Shown here: positions 26,432-35,119 of the stretch, in pieces
Position numbering within the stretch: the stretch's first letter is position 1
How the letters are laid out: the number at the start of each line of letters is the position of its first letter
Assembly (NCBI GenBank): GCA_964639245.1
Contig: CAZXCU010000015.1
Location: forward strand, 1 to 64,000
DNA: 64,000 bases
Direction: 5' to 3'
DNA from: SB15 sp964639245
GTDB taxonomy: Bacteria > Chloroflexota > Anaerolineae > Aggregatilineales > J027
Position numbers and translations under genes: made by a program
Notes under the pieces: generated by a model
What the model saw: the letters and a program-made list of their open reading frames with translations, nothing else
Told to the model about the DNA's origin: nothing
Database searches by the model: none

Positions 26432-27400
26432 ATGTTGAGCGTTCGGGTGAAATTTATCAAACGGCGGTTAAGCGCACGTTGCCAAACGGTTTTGCGTGTT
26501 ATAATTTCAGCCAAGATTTTACTTGGTATTGGGATACCCTTGACCCTTCTCTTTTTTATTGTGGCTGCGATTGCTGCCCTCGTGGGCATTATCGGGGGAT
26601 GGCTGACCTTTACCTTTATGATTCGCAGTCGTCACCAAGCCTCCCATTGGCGGCAGCGCCGGCGGGCAGGACGGCGTACCCTGAATATGAGTCTTGTGAC
26701 TGGTTTGGCACTCAGTTGTAGTGGGGTCATGTGCATTGCGGCGGTTGTTTCGACCCTTGTCGAAAATTTCGGTAGGGAAGCTGAAGCCTTTGTGTTTCCC
26801 ACACCGACCCCAAGCCCAACCGTAAATATTCCGCCCGGCATTTCGATTAACACCCCTGACCCTTATGCCACACCGGAAGTCACCGATATTCCCACAGATA
26901 CCAAAGTTTTTCCTACCTTTGTACCTTCCCAGACCACTACACTGGAGGTTGCACCTTCAGCCGATTTAACCCAAGTAGAAGTAGCTACGGTTGAAATTAC
27001 ATCATCTCCGACAGGAGCGCCAAGCGCCACCGCTACAGGAATGGCTACTGAAGTTGCTGTAGTTTCGACCCGTGCAACACTTCGCTTGACCGCCCTCGAT
27101 GATTCCATTAGCGATACATGGGAACAGATTGCCCCTAAAACTACTTTTCCTGTTGGACTCCAGCGCCTATATATTTATTTCTCCTATACCGATGTTTTAC
27201 CCGATGAACTCATCCAAAAAACCCTGCTGCGCGATGGCGAAGTTCTGATGCAGCAGACCAGTGTTTGGGGTATGACACCCTCTACAGGCGAAACCTTCTT
27301 TTTCTTCGGAATGCAAGCGGGTTTCCCGGCTGGCACTTACGAAATCCGCCTCACAATTGGGGACGCGCTGCTGGCGAGTTCAACTTTTGTAATTCAATAG
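26432..27400 (+). CDS. Membrane-anchored protein with Thr/Pro-rich stalk and C-terminal beta domain
   Basis: I do not recognise this 322-residue protein. A basic N-terminus is followed by a strong membrane segment (about residues 27-56, GIPLTLLFFIVAAIAALVGI), a second (about 83-104, MSLVTGLALSCSGVMCIAAV), a Thr/Pro/Ser-rich stalk with TPTPSPTVNIPP and many TDIPTD-type stretches (about 120-215), and a beta-rich C-terminal domain of about 100 residues that ends GDALLASSTFVIQ. It probably displays the last domain outside the cell. A TTGCCA/TATAAT pair at 26479-26505 lies inside the frame, so a later start is possible. The last 50 bases overlap convergent psuG. Confidence 0.65.
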   Translation: MLSVRVKFIKRRLSARCQTVLRVIISAKILLGIGIPLTLLFFIVAAIAALVGIIGGWLTFTFMIRSRHQASHWRQRRRAGRRTLNMSLVTGLALSCSGVMCIAAVVSTLVENFGREAEAFVFPTPTPSPTVNIPPGISINTPDPYATPEVTDIPTDTKVFPTFVPSQTTTLEVAPSADLTQVEVATVEITSSPTGAPSATATGMATEVAVVSTRATLRLTALDDSISDTWEQIAPKTTFPVGLQRLYIYFSYTDVLPDELIQKTLLRDGEVLMQQTSVWGMTPSTGETFFFFGMQAGFPAGTYEIRLTIGDALLASSTFVIQ

Positions 27401-28283
27401 CGATTTCCGCCGCTACGCTGGCATTGTTCCGCAGCAGGGCTAAATTGGCCTGCAAACTTTGACCTTCGGTAATTTCTGCCAAGCGTCCCAACAAAAATGG
27501 GGTGATGTCTTTGCCCGTGATATGCTGCTGTTCTGCTTCTTGAACGGCCTGTTCAATTTTCGGATTAATTTCATCACCATTGAGCGCTGATTCCGGTGGA
27601 ATTGGCACGGTGATCAGCGCTCCTTGTGGGAAGCCTAACCCCCAATGGGTATGCAGAAGCGCCGCTACTTGCGCCGCATTTTCTACATGATCTACCAATG
27701 GCAGGCCGCTGCTGCGGGTGTAAAACGCGGGAAATTCCGTCGTGTCATATCCCACTACAGGTACACCAAAGGTTTCCAACCATTCTAAGGTACGCGGTAA
27801 ATCCAAAATAGCTTTGACCCCCGCACATACCACTGCGACAGGCGTTTGACTCAACTCCACCAAATCGGCGCTGACATCGCCCGCCTGACCCCGATGCACC
27901 CCGCCGACTCCACCTGTCGCAAACACACGGATGCCCGCCCACTGTGCGATAATCATAGTCGCGGCAACAGTGGTTGCCCCCATTTCTTTTTTAGCGATGA
28001 CCGACCCGAAATCACGACGGCTCATTTTGCGGACAGGTATTTTTCCGTCTGCCAGCAGCACAATTTCCGCTTCAGACAACCCCGCCCGCAGTTCCCCGTT
28101 AATGACGGCAATCGTCGCCGGAACAGCGCCCGCAGCACGGATAATATTTTCCAGTTCCTGTGCCAGTTGCAGATTTTGCGGGTAAGGCAAGCCATGTGAA
28201 ATAACAGTGGATTCGAGCGCCACGACGGGGCGGCCTGCTTTCAGGGCAGCTTCAACCTCAGAAGATTTTAGAACATTCATCAA
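27351..28283 (-). CDS. psuG: Pseudouridine-5'-phosphate glycosidase
   Basis: PsuG reversibly splits pseudouridine 5'-phosphate into uracil and ribose 5-phosphate. The 310-residue protein has the family signatures VVALESTVISHGLPYP, the active-site lysine region KIPVRKMSRRDF, ATGGVGGVHRG, VVCAGVKAILDLPRTLEWLE and FYTRSSGLPL. Length matches the family. The partner kinase psuK is not adjacent; the uridine kinase at 6745 is another enzyme class. ATG 28283 overlaps the stop of the SH3 lipoprotein-like gene by 4 bases, so they are coupled even though the products act in different compartments. Confidence 0.94.
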   Translation of the reverse strand: MMNVLKSSEVEAALKAGRPVVALESTVISHGLPYPQNLQLAQELENIIRAAGAVPATIAVINGELRAGLSEAEIVLLADGKIPVRKMSRRDFGSVIAKKEMGATTVAATMIIAQWAGIRVFATGGVGGVHRGQAGDVSADLVELSQTPVAVVCAGVKAILDLPRTLEWLETFGVPVVGYDTTEFPAFYTRSSGLPLVDHVENAAQVAALLHTHWGLGFPQGALITVPIPPESALNGDEINPKIEQAVQEAEQQHITGKDITPFLLGRLAEITEGQSLQANLALLRNNASVAAEIAIELQKLNSPAARPQL

Positions 28284-29029
28284 TTGACCTCATCTGGTTT
28301 GACCGTGGGGAGTGTATTTACATCCCCACTGACTTCTACAAATTGACCGAACACCCAGCCAAAATCGCCGTTGTCTAAGCGGATAAGATACCATTCTTGG
28401 TCTTCGCTGCGCCCAAGAATTTGCATGTCTTCGCCTTCGGTAAGGGCGGGGGCAATAAATGGGGCGCTGGCGTTCGGATTACTCCGCACATTCAGTGCAT
28501 TGGCCCCCCTGACCACGCCCGCTAAGGTTACAATTTGCTCTGTTGCGATGCCATCTGGCGTGGTTGCTGGATTACTGGTGGCATTGGTAGGGACATTGAC
28601 CACAGGCACATTTTGCCCTTCGACAACCACCACCGAAATTTCTTGCGGGGTACTGGCAACCTCATCTACTCGATAGGCTTGAGCGCGAAGCAAATAGGTT
28701 TGGGCGGCGGTAGGTTTCCATAGGATTGTGCCTGAAAGCGACAGGTCACCCTGTGGATTTTGGGCGGTCACTGTACCTAATAATGTATCAAAACTGTCCA
28801 TGACTTCAATCCGGGTAATGCCCGTTTTTTTGTCTTGGGCTTGCACATAAATTGAAATCTCTGCCCCCAGCGCATAGCGTTTGCCAGTTTGCGGCGCAAG
28901 GAGAATAACCGACGGGCGTTCACCCAACAAAGGCACGCGCCCATCCCTTTCTTCGCTTGTCTCAACCGCTAAGGTACAGGCAAACGAGGCGATTGTCAGA
29001 ATAAGCATAAGATAGGTCAGTTTTTTCAA
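28280..29029 (-). CDS. Exported protein with Ig-like and bacterial SH3 domains
   Basis: A 249-residue exported protein starting at TTG 29029 with AAGGA upstream. Residues 1-18 (MKKLTYLMLILTIASFAC) are a signal peptide; Cys18 suggests a lipoprotein, but -3 is Ser, not Leu, so the lipobox is imperfect. A beta domain with LLAPQTGKRYALGAEISIYV (about 40-135) resembles an Ig-like fold. A Thr/Asn/Pro linker leads to an SH3b domain (about 170-235): ALNVRSNPNASAPFI, EWYLIRLDNGDFGWVFGQFV. Such domains bind cell-wall or surface polymers. Function otherwise unknown. Confidence 0.75.
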   Translation of the reverse strand: MKKLTYLMLILTIASFACTLAVETSEERDGRVPLLGERPSVILLAPQTGKRYALGAEISIYVQAQDKKTGITRIEVMDSFDTLLGTVTAQNPQGDLSLSGTILWKPTAAQTYLLRAQAYRVDEVASTPQEISVVVVEGQNVPVVNVPTNATSNPATTPDGIATEQIVTLAGVVRGANALNVRSNPNASAPFIAPALTEGEDMQILGRSEDQEWYLIRLDNGDFGWVFGQFVEVSGDVNTLPTVKPDEVN

Positions 29030-29052
29030 ATTTCTGCACTTCCTTATCGCCT

Positions 29053-29064
29053 GCCTAGTGTATC
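29053..29064 (-). promoter_or_regulatory. -10 promoter element for the SH3-domain protein gene
   Basis: The minus strand reads GATACACTAGGC, identical over 12 bases to the element at 8823-8834, with TACACT 28 bases before the start at 29029. No -35 is clear. The twin occurrence upstream of exported-protein genes is the main support. Confidence 0.45.
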
Positions 29065-29086
29065 ATGTTTCAGGACTTGCCTGATA

Positions 29087-29115
29087 TTGGCAACTTGTAC
29101 GCATCAGATTACAAT
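29087..29115 (+). promoter_or_regulatory. Promoter of the lipoprotein gene at 29142
   Basis: TTGGCA (29087-29092), a 17-base spacer and TACAAT (29110-29115), close to the sigma-70-type consensus. It is followed by GGACTTAGATTTT and the ribosome site AAAGGGA. Confidence 0.65.
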
Positions 29116-29141
29116 GGACTTAGATTTTAAAGGGAATGGAT

Positions 29142-29924
29142 ATGCCCAGAAAATTTCCTGTCATCTTGATTCTTCTTATCTTGGCGCTGGCTGGGTGCGG
29201 GGGGGATGATAGCAACGACCAAGACGCTAATTCCGAGTCGCAGCTTGGCCCGATGGAATGGCAAAAAACCCCCGACAACATCGTGCTGCGCTTAGATTCG
29301 CGCCTCAAAGAAGCCACACCCGCCGAAGTGGATAACGAGATTCCGCCTTGCACACTCTGGGGGGATGGGCGTTTGGTCTGGGTGAATCAGCTGGAAGAGG
29401 GCAAACAAATTTTAGAAGCCCGACTCAGCGACGAAGAAATCCGTACCCTCATGGAAAAAATAATTTTTTCGGGTTTTTACGATTGGCAGTCGGATTACAT
29501 TGTACCGAATGCGTCCAATCCAATGATTGAGAGTATCACGCTCAATCTGTACAGCGAAGAACGCACTGTTGCTCGTTATTCCGAATGGCCGGTGGATGCG
29601 TATAATCAGGCGCTCAAAAACTGCCGTGAAATTAGCCAGAGTCCGGTGTTGTTTGAACCACAAGGGGGATGGCTGACCGCCTATGAAGTTCCCCGGGTAG
29701 ATGGCATTGGTTACTGGCGCTGGCAAACCGGAGATACAGGCTTCTCGCTGGCAGAAGCCACCCCAGACAATCCTCGTTGGATTACCGATGACTTGGTAAA
29801 AGTTGTGTGGGAGACGACCATCACCCCAGCCGGACGGATTCGCGTTCTGGAAAATGACAAAGCCTATGAACTGGTACTGCGGATACCGGGTGTTTCACGC
29901 GATGCGCCGCCTGCACCGCAATAA
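29142..29924 (+). CDS. Lipoprotein of unknown function
   Basis: A 260-residue lipoprotein. The signal peptide PRKFPVILILLILALAGC ends in a perfect lipobox LAGC, followed by a Gly/Asp/Asn-rich linker. The body is rich in Trp and acidic residues and likely beta-rich (IVLRLDSRLKE, LVWVNQLEEGKQILEARL, IESITLNLYSEERTVARY). The ATG at 29136 touches the Shine-Dalgarno AGGG, so I use the ATG at 29142. I do not recognise a named domain. A GAF-domain gene follows after 17 bases, suggesting co-transcription. Confidence 0.75.
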   Translation: MPRKFPVILILLILALAGCGGDDSNDQDANSESQLGPMEWQKTPDNIVLRLDSRLKEATPAEVDNEIPPCTLWGDGRLVWVNQLEEGKQILEARLSDEEIRTLMEKIIFSGFYDWQSDYIVPNASNPMIESITLNLYSEERTVARYSEWPVDAYNQALKNCREISQSPVLFEPQGGWLTAYEVPRVDGIGYWRWQTGDTGFSLAEATPDNPRWITDDLVKVVWETTITPAGRIRVLENDKAYELVLRIPGVSRDAPPAPQ

Positions 29925-29941
29925 GATATGGGAAAAACAGG

Positions 29942-30487
29942 ATGAATAATCAACCGACCAATTTTATTAATGAACCATCGCAGCTCCCCACACAGGAAGC
30001 ACCGATTTTGGATGTAACCCAGACCCAGCCTGCACCCATTATTCCGGCGGAAAAACTACGCCAGCAAAAATTGGAAATCATCGTGATGCAGGCGATTCGT
30101 TTTTTTAATGCAGAGCGTGGTTGTTTAATTAGCTATCCTCAAGAGGATACGTTTGTTTATGAATTGGGACGGAACGCGCTTTCTCAACATTTAACCGAAT
30201 TAGAATTTGTTGCCAGCACAACTGTCATGAAAGTGGCAATCCGCACCAAGAATCCCCAGATGATTCCTGACATCAGCGCTTACGACAATTATCAAAAAGC
30301 AGAAAGTATCATTCTGGGTAAAAAACGGGTGATTGTGTGTGGCCCGTTGGTGCGAAATGGCAAACCGATTGGTGTGTTGTATATGGATGGGCAATTGCCC
30401 AAAGCCCGTTTTAGCGATGACCAATTGATGCTGTTCAACCGTCTGTGCGAACGGGCGGCTGAAACACTGGAACAAGTGCAACGGTAA
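29942..30487 (+). CDS. Single GAF-domain protein
   Basis: A 181-residue protein. A disordered Pro/Gln-rich N-terminus (residues 1-40) precedes a GAF domain: a helix LEIIVMQAIRFF, NAERGCLISY, VMKVAIRTKNPQMIPDISAYD, VCGPLVRNGKPIGVLYMDG and a closing helix QLMLFNRLCERAAETLEQV. It has no output domain, so it may regulate a partner by binding. GAF domains bind small ligands or nucleotides; the ligand here cannot be read. The alpha/beta hydrolase gene starts 3 bases after its stop. Confidence 0.85.
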   Translation: MNNQPTNFINEPSQLPTQEAPILDVTQTQPAPIIPAEKLRQQKLEIIVMQAIRFFNAERGCLISYPQEDTFVYELGRNALSQHLTELEFVASTTVMKVAIRTKNPQMIPDISAYDNYQKAESIILGKKRVIVCGPLVRNGKPIGVLYMDGQLPKARFSDDQLMLFNRLCERAAETLEQVQR

Positions 30488-30490
30488 GCG

Positions 30491-31258
30491 ATGCCACTTT
30501 TCCAGCGCAGCAGTGACATACAAATTTTTTATACCCTCAGTGGGCAAGGTGCGCCCTTGCTGTTGCTGCATGGTTTCATGGGAACAGGGGCAAGCGAATT
30601 TCCAGCACTGCGAAGTTGGCTTGAGCAACATTTCACGATATTAGCGCCCGATTTACGCGGCTATGGACAATCCACCCCCAAACCCCGTCCCTACGGGCGT
30701 GATTTTTATTTCGATGATGCCGAAGATATGGCAGCGCTTTTAGATTACCTGAATTTATCAAATGTTGTTGTGATGGGATACAGTGACGGTGGAGAAGTGG
30801 CGCTCTGGATGCCGATTCTCGCTTCTCAACGCATTCATAAAATTATTACATGGGGCGCAATCGGTCATTTTCATCCTGCCATGCGCGGGGCAGTGCTGTC
30901 GATGCTCAACATGCGCTGGCGAACCCCTCAAATTGACCAGTTACACGGCGCGGAATACATTCAAGAGATGACCCATCGCTGGGTCGCCGCCATGACCCAA
31001 ATTATTGAAGCTGGCGGAGATATTACCTATTCCAGAGCCAAAGACATCGCCTGCCCTGTTTGGCTGATGTTGGGCGATAGGGATGAATTAAATCCGGTGG
31101 AGATGGGGCAAACAATGGTCAAAGCGCTTCCTCATGGGCAGTTTAGCCTGTACAAAAATACCGGTCACGCAGTACATACCGAACAACCCCGCCGTTTTCA
31201 GCACGAAGTTAGCCAATTTTTAGGCATCCGCAAAAAAACAAGGTGGCCTTTCCGCTAA
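30491..31258 (+). CDS. Alpha/beta-fold hydrolase
   Basis: A 255-residue hydrolase with the complete catalytic triad: nucleophile S98 in MGYSDGGEVAL, Asp in MLGDRDELNP and H226 in NTGHAVHTEQP. The oxyanion-hole segment LLHGFMGTG and the strand ILAPDLRGYGQS are typical. A helical cap lies between about residues 120 and 175. No signal peptide, so it is cytoplasmic. The substrate, an ester or similar bond, is unknown. It probably shares a transcript with the GAF gene and the lipoprotein gene. Confidence 0.9.
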   Translation: MPLFQRSSDIQIFYTLSGQGAPLLLLHGFMGTGASEFPALRSWLEQHFTILAPDLRGYGQSTPKPRPYGRDFYFDDAEDMAALLDYLNLSNVVVMGYSDGGEVALWMPILASQRIHKIITWGAIGHFHPAMRGAVLSMLNMRWRTPQIDQLHGAEYIQEMTHRWVAAMTQIIEAGGDITYSRAKDIACPVWLMLGDRDELNPVEMGQTMVKALPHGQFSLYKNTGHAVHTEQPRRFQHEVSQFLGIRKKTRWPFR

Positions 31259-31261
31259 ATC

Positions 31262-33415
31262 TCATTCCCCTATCTGAAATTCGGCAAGCGTCACGGTTTC
31301 GGGCAATTGCTGACCTGCATTTTCGATGCTGAGTTGTAACTGATATATACCTTCTGATAAATCACACGGCAACGTGAGCGAACGATCATCTAAGTAAAAC
31401 TGCCCCACTGACCAGAAAACCGAAGGCACAGGGGTCAGCCCACTGGCATTTTCGACAATCACCTGCATGTTTTCATCCATGAGCGCCAGATGAAGTCCAT
31501 AAACGGCATTGGCATCGGGTGGGGTTGTGACTGTCCACCAGCTTAACACTTGGACAGTCTCACACGCGGCAACGTCTGTTTCGGGCAGAGTCACATTTTG
31601 CAGACTGATGACCTCCCCAAACAGTTGAATTTCTTCCAAAGTTTGGGGCGCACTTTCGTAACGCACAATGAACAATTCGTTGTTAAAGCGATAATCAGTA
31701 GAGGGAATGACCGTTGGTAGATAGCCCAATCTGGTCAGCACCTCATATACCGCCGCTTCATTGGCTTGGGTTTCGCGGGTACGGACATACCATACGGTGT
31801 TGTTATCCCCGATAAATGCCGCTAACAAATCCGATGTTGCCTCATCATAGCCGGTGACAAGCGGTTCAAGTGGCGGGCTGAGGGTATCGGTGGAAACTTC
31901 TACTGCTTCGGGTGCAACGTGAAACAGCACATCCTCATCAATTTCTGCCAGATACCAGCGTCGCAAGTAAGCATTCATCCAACGGGCAGGTGTATCCAAG
32001 ATAATCGGGCTGCCTTCACGGTAATTTTCGGGCAGGAGAGTGATACGCTGCTGCCGACCATCAAAAACGCCAAGTTCATAATAGGCCATGCGGTAAATAT
32101 CATCTTCGCTGGCTTCGCCCAACGGAACAGAACCTCGAACACAGGCGAAATCGCGTTTTAAGGGAAAATCCAACAGGCAGGTTTCGTGCGGGGGAAACTT
32201 TTCACCGAGGACATATTGATAGCGGAAGGCGGTTGCTTGTAGATTCCAAATGTTTGCTAGCAAATAAAACACCAAAAGAAGGGTTGCCACCATCAGATTA
32301 GCGGGGGGGAGCATGTCTTCCCAACGGGTCTTTTTTTTCTGCTGGTGAGCTTGCCACCAGACCAGCACCCCTGTGCCAATCACCGCCAACCAGAGGGTGG
32401 TTGAAACGAGGGCATAACGCTGTTCAATCGTGTAAATAAATCGGTCTTCGCGGTAGCGGGTCATATACACAATCACCGCAATGCTGGACGCATACCCTGC
32501 CATCGTCATGAAGGGCGCAATCCGTTTGAGATTTTTTTGTGTCCGCCACAGATAAACCATGTTCAAAATCAGCAACCCCACCCCGATTCCGCCGATGTAG
32601 GTGGGAGTCTCGGTGTTCAAATTGTAGGTAAAAGGATTACCCAAAAAAGCGAGGACAAATTCAATCAGTTTGAAAGGATCACGCAAATTAATGGTCGCGG
32701 AAGTCTCGCTGGTTTCTCCCCCGACTCCAATCTCGCTATTGTAAAAATAAACAAACAGGGTGAGCGCCGCAACCCCTAACCAAAAACCGTAATATTTCCA
32801 GTGGCGGTAGCCAAACATCCACAAGGTCAACGCTAAAATGGGAAACGTGACAATGCCTGACCCCTGCGAAAAGGAGGCACAAACCGCGAAAACAGCAGCC
32901 AGACTCAGTGTGTGCCATCCAACCCCGAATTGTGTCAACACCAGCACCGCCGCCAGCGAAAAAAACGAGACAAAATGCCAGACTGAGTAAATCCCACTCA
33001 GCCAGATGAGATAGTGCAGCATTGAAAAAATCAGTAGGGAAAAAGGCAGCAGCACCATGTAAGTCATCTGCGGGCAAACAGCGCGGAAAATCAGCACTGC
33101 CAGCATCAACCGCCCGATAGCCAAGCCAAAACTTAACGCCAGCTCAAGCCCCACTTGCCAGTTGGTGGTGTAAGCCAGAAAAGCGGTGAATCCGTTGGTA
33201 AAAACGGCACGATGCCCATAATACACGCGGGTGATGTCGTCCAGCGTGAGCGTGCCATCCTGTGTTGCCACCGCAATATCCAGCGAATCGAGCCATTGAT
33301 CATTGACGGGTGCATTGATGCTGTAGGTATCAATATAGACGTAGACTAAAAAAATTGGGAGCAAACTTAATAAAACGGACGCTAAATGGTGCGGTTGGCT
33401 CAACCAACGTTGCAT
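31262..33415 (-). CDS. Large multi-membrane protein with extracellular C-terminal region
   Basis: I do not recognise a named family in this 717-residue protein. The first 390 residues hold about 10 hydrophobic segments (for example VLLSLLPIFLVYVYIDTY, LALSFGLAIGRLMLAVLIF, WLAVIGTGVLVWW). A large non-membrane C-terminal part of about 300 residues follows, with Cys residues and beta-rich stretches. This resembles GT-C fold glycosyltransferases or O-antigen-type membrane enzymes, an inference from topology only. ATG 33415 is preferred over the longer frame because the promoter and upstream gene lie beyond it. It is divergent from the methyltransferase gene and shares a promoter region with it. 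Confidence 0.65.
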   Translation of the reverse strand: MQRWLSQPHHLASVLLSLLPIFLVYVYIDTYSINAPVNDQWLDSLDIAVATQDGTLTLDDITRVYYGHRAVFTNGFTAFLAYTTNWQVGLELALSFGLAIGRLMLAVLIFRAVCPQMTYMVLLPFSLLIFSMLHYLIWLSGIYSVWHFVSFFSLAAVLVLTQFGVGWHTLSLAAVFAVCASFSQGSGIVTFPILALTLWMFGYRHWKYYGFWLGVAALTLFVYFYNSEIGVGGETSETSATINLRDPFKLIEFVLAFLGNPFTYNLNTETPTYIGGIGVGLLILNMVYLWRTQKNLKRIAPFMTMAGYASSIAVIVYMTRYREDRFIYTIEQRYALVSTTLWLAVIGTGVLVWWQAHQQKKKTRWEDMLPPANLMVATLLLVFYLLANIWNLQATAFRYQYVLGEKFPPHETCLLDFPLKRDFACVRGSVPLGEASEDDIYRMAYYELGVFDGRQQRITLLPENYREGSPIILDTPARWMNAYLRRWYLAEIDEDVLFHVAPEAVEVSTDTLSPPLEPLVTGYDEATSDLLAAFIGDNNTVWYVRTRETQANEAAVYEVLTRLGYLPTVIPSTDYRFNNELFIVRYESAPQTLEEIQLFGEVISLQNVTLPETDVAACETVQVLSWWTVTTPPDANAVYGLHLALMDENMQVIVENASGLTPVPSVFWSVGQFYLDDRSLTLPCDLSEGIYQLQLSIENAGQQLPETVTLAEFQIGE

Positions 33416-33448
33416 GACTTTTTCTCGCGTAGTTTGGGCAGCTATGAT

Positions 33449-33456
33449 AGTATAAT
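33449..33456. promoter_or_regulatory. Overlapping divergent -10 boxes
   Basis: Plus strand TATAAT (33451-33456) lies 26 bases before the methyltransferase ATG; minus strand TATACT (33454-33449) lies 33 bases before the membrane protein start. The two hexamers share four bases, so only one polymerase can bind at a time. No clear -35 elements. Confidence 0.5.
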
Positions 33457-33482
33457 CCGCTTTAAATAGAAAAGGTGAACTC

Positions 33483-34280
33483 ATGAACGATATTGAACAA
33501 AACATTAAAGATTATTGGGAAGACCCCAATACCCGTTCGTTGATAGATGTTAATTTAAGAAAATTGGAAGAAGGCGTTGTTCTCCCATACCTAGAGCCGA
33601 ACCAAGAAGTTATTGATATAGGTTGCGGCGGGGGCGAATCCACCGTGATTTATGGGGCAAAAGTCAAACGCTGCCTGGGTTTGGAACGGTCAGATTATCT
33701 TCGTCAACAAGCCGAAACGCGAATCGCAACCGCCCAGTTACAACAAACTAGCATTGTGGCAGGCGAAGTTGCACATTTAGAAGCCTATCAAGCGTCATTT
33801 GATTTGGCGATTACCCAGCGCTGCCTAATAAACTTAACTTCATGGAAACAGCAAAAACAAGCCATTGACAACATTCGGGCTACCCTGCGTCCAGGTGGAA
33901 TCTATGTCATGATTGAAAACACCTTTGAAGGACACGATGCTGTTAATGCGTTTCGGGAAAAACTAGGGCTGAAAAAAGTCTCTCGTCATTGGCATAATCT
34001 ATTTTTCCATCATGATGATTTGATGGATTATTTGCTGGATGGTCGATTTCGGCTGATTAAGCATCATACCTTTGATTTATATTATCTCCTAACTAGAGTC
34101 TATGTCAACCTTTTTGCTTCATTTGAAGGCTTTGGAAAGAATGCCCAAAAAGATGCAATTTTTGAGCAAGCTGACCTTGCCGCACGCCAGCTTTATGAAA
34201 CCTTTGGCGAGTCCATCAAATTTGGTGACGGGCCATCATTTGGCCCGATTCAAGGCTTTGTTTTGCGGCGAGTAGACTAA
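33483..34280 (+). CDS. Class I SAM-dependent methyltransferase
   Basis: A 265-residue methyltransferase. SAM-binding motif I is VIDIGCGGGEST, followed by an acidic end of strand 2 (CLGLERSDYL), motif FDLAITQRCLINL (strand 4) and TLRPGGIYVMIENTF (strand 5). The C-terminal part, with FHHDDLMDYLLDGRFRLIKHHTF, is typical of small-molecule methyltransferases of the sugar or lipid type. RBS AAAGGTGA precedes the ATG. Located among glycosyltransferases, it probably methylates a sugar residue or glycan; the acceptor is not known. It overlaps the convergent GT2 gene by 4 bases. Confidence 0.87.
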   Translation: MNDIEQNIKDYWEDPNTRSLIDVNLRKLEEGVVLPYLEPNQEVIDIGCGGGESTVIYGAKVKRCLGLERSDYLRQQAETRIATAQLQQTSIVAGEVAHLEAYQASFDLAITQRCLINLTSWKQQKQAIDNIRATLRPGGIYVMIENTFEGHDAVNAFREKLGLKKVSRHWHNLFFHHDDLMDYLLDGRFRLIKHHTFDLYYLLTRVYVNLFASFEGFGKNAQKDAIFEQADLAARQLYETFGESIKFGDGPSFGPIQGFVLRRVD

Positions 34281-35071
34281 TTGCCTCCAATGTATCCCAT
34301 GCCTTCCGGTGGAATATTTTGGATTCGCATAATGGGGTATTTCTGAGGTGTGGAGCGACGGAGTTCACGGATACCCCACCAGAACCAGCGTAGGTATTCC
34401 CGCACCCAATTGCCTACGCGAAAAGTTGATTCACCGCCATACAAACGGTCAATCGAGGTAATTGGGACTTCGCCGAGTTTTAAACCCGCCAACTGGGCTT
34501 TAATGGTCATCTCAAACGCAACCGCCCATCCAATCGGATTCGCGTGTAAATCTAATTTTTCAAAGGCGGATTTTTCAAACAACTTAATCCCCGTGGTGGC
34601 ATCGGTAAAAGCACAGCCCGACACCTGATAAAACAACCAGTTGGCGGTGCGCGAAAGAATACCCCCAATGCGTGAACCGCCTAAGCGCCGTCCACCATAC
34701 GCATAACGGGTGCAGCTCACAAAATCGCAGCCCTGCTCCGCTAAATCCAGCATATGCCGAATCGCCAGCACCGGGCCAACTTCATCCGCCGCGAAAATTA
34801 GGATGTATTTGCCCTGTGCGGCTTCAACCCCGGCTTTAATCGCATTAATCACGCCACGTCCTAATGGATTAATCACCAATCGAAGTTGGGGCGTGGTGGG
34901 TTGCAGCGCTTCCACCACAGGAATACTTTCATCCTGCACATTGTCGCACACGACTAAAATTTCATGCGACACCTCCAGCACTGCTCGCAAAATCCGAATC
35001 ATAATTCGCAGATTAAGCCCTTCGTTACGCACAGGCAGTAGGATAGAAAGTGTGGGGGATGTGACCGTCAA
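34277..35071 (-). CDS. Glycosyltransferase family 2
   Basis: A 264-residue GT-A enzyme: LSILLPVRNEGLNL, the nucleotide-binding region EILVVCDNVQDES, ILIFAADEVGPVL in the place of the usual DxD, SCTRYAYGGRRLGGS and DATTGIKLFEKSAFEKL, GWAVAFEMTIKAQ. It is a clear paralog of the enzyme at 41114-41884. The TTG start at 35071 has AGGGA upstream. A perfect TATAAT on the minus strand (35103-35108) probably drives it. Role: transfer of a sugar, likely to a polyprenyl phosphate, in surface glycan assembly. Confidence 0.88.
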   Translation of the reverse strand: MTVTSPTLSILLPVRNEGLNLRIMIRILRAVLEVSHEILVVCDNVQDESIPVVEALQPTTPQLRLVINPLGRGVINAIKAGVEAAQGKYILIFAADEVGPVLAIRHMLDLAEQGCDFVSCTRYAYGGRRLGGSRIGGILSRTANWLFYQVSGCAFTDATTGIKLFEKSAFEKLDLHANPIGWAVAFEMTIKAQLAGLKLGEVPITSIDRLYGGESTFRVGNWVREYLRWFWWGIRELRRSTPQKYPIMRIQNIPPEGMGYIGGN

Positions 35072-35100
35072 GTAATTGTCCCTGTCCTGAATCTGGCTTG

Positions 35101-35112
35101 CAATTATAATTG
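35101..35112. promoter_or_regulatory. Palindromic bidirectional -10 box
   Basis: CAATTATAATTG is a perfect palindrome with TATAAT on both strands. On the plus strand it lies only 9 bases before the GTG start at 35120, which would give a nearly leaderless mRNA. On the minus strand it lies 31 bases before the GT2 start at 35071. Confidence 0.5.
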
Positions 35113-35119
35113 CGGGCTT

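Noticed and set aside
26479..26505. TTGCCA and TATAAT as promoter of the Thr/Pro-rich membrane protein gene
   Set aside because: The spacer is only 15 bases and the site lies inside the best reading frame; no good start codon follows before the membrane helix.
29942..31258. Two-component or defence system made of GAF, lipoprotein and hydrolase genes
   Set aside because: The genes are adjacent but have no nuclease, effector or kinase domains; there is no evidence beyond proximity.
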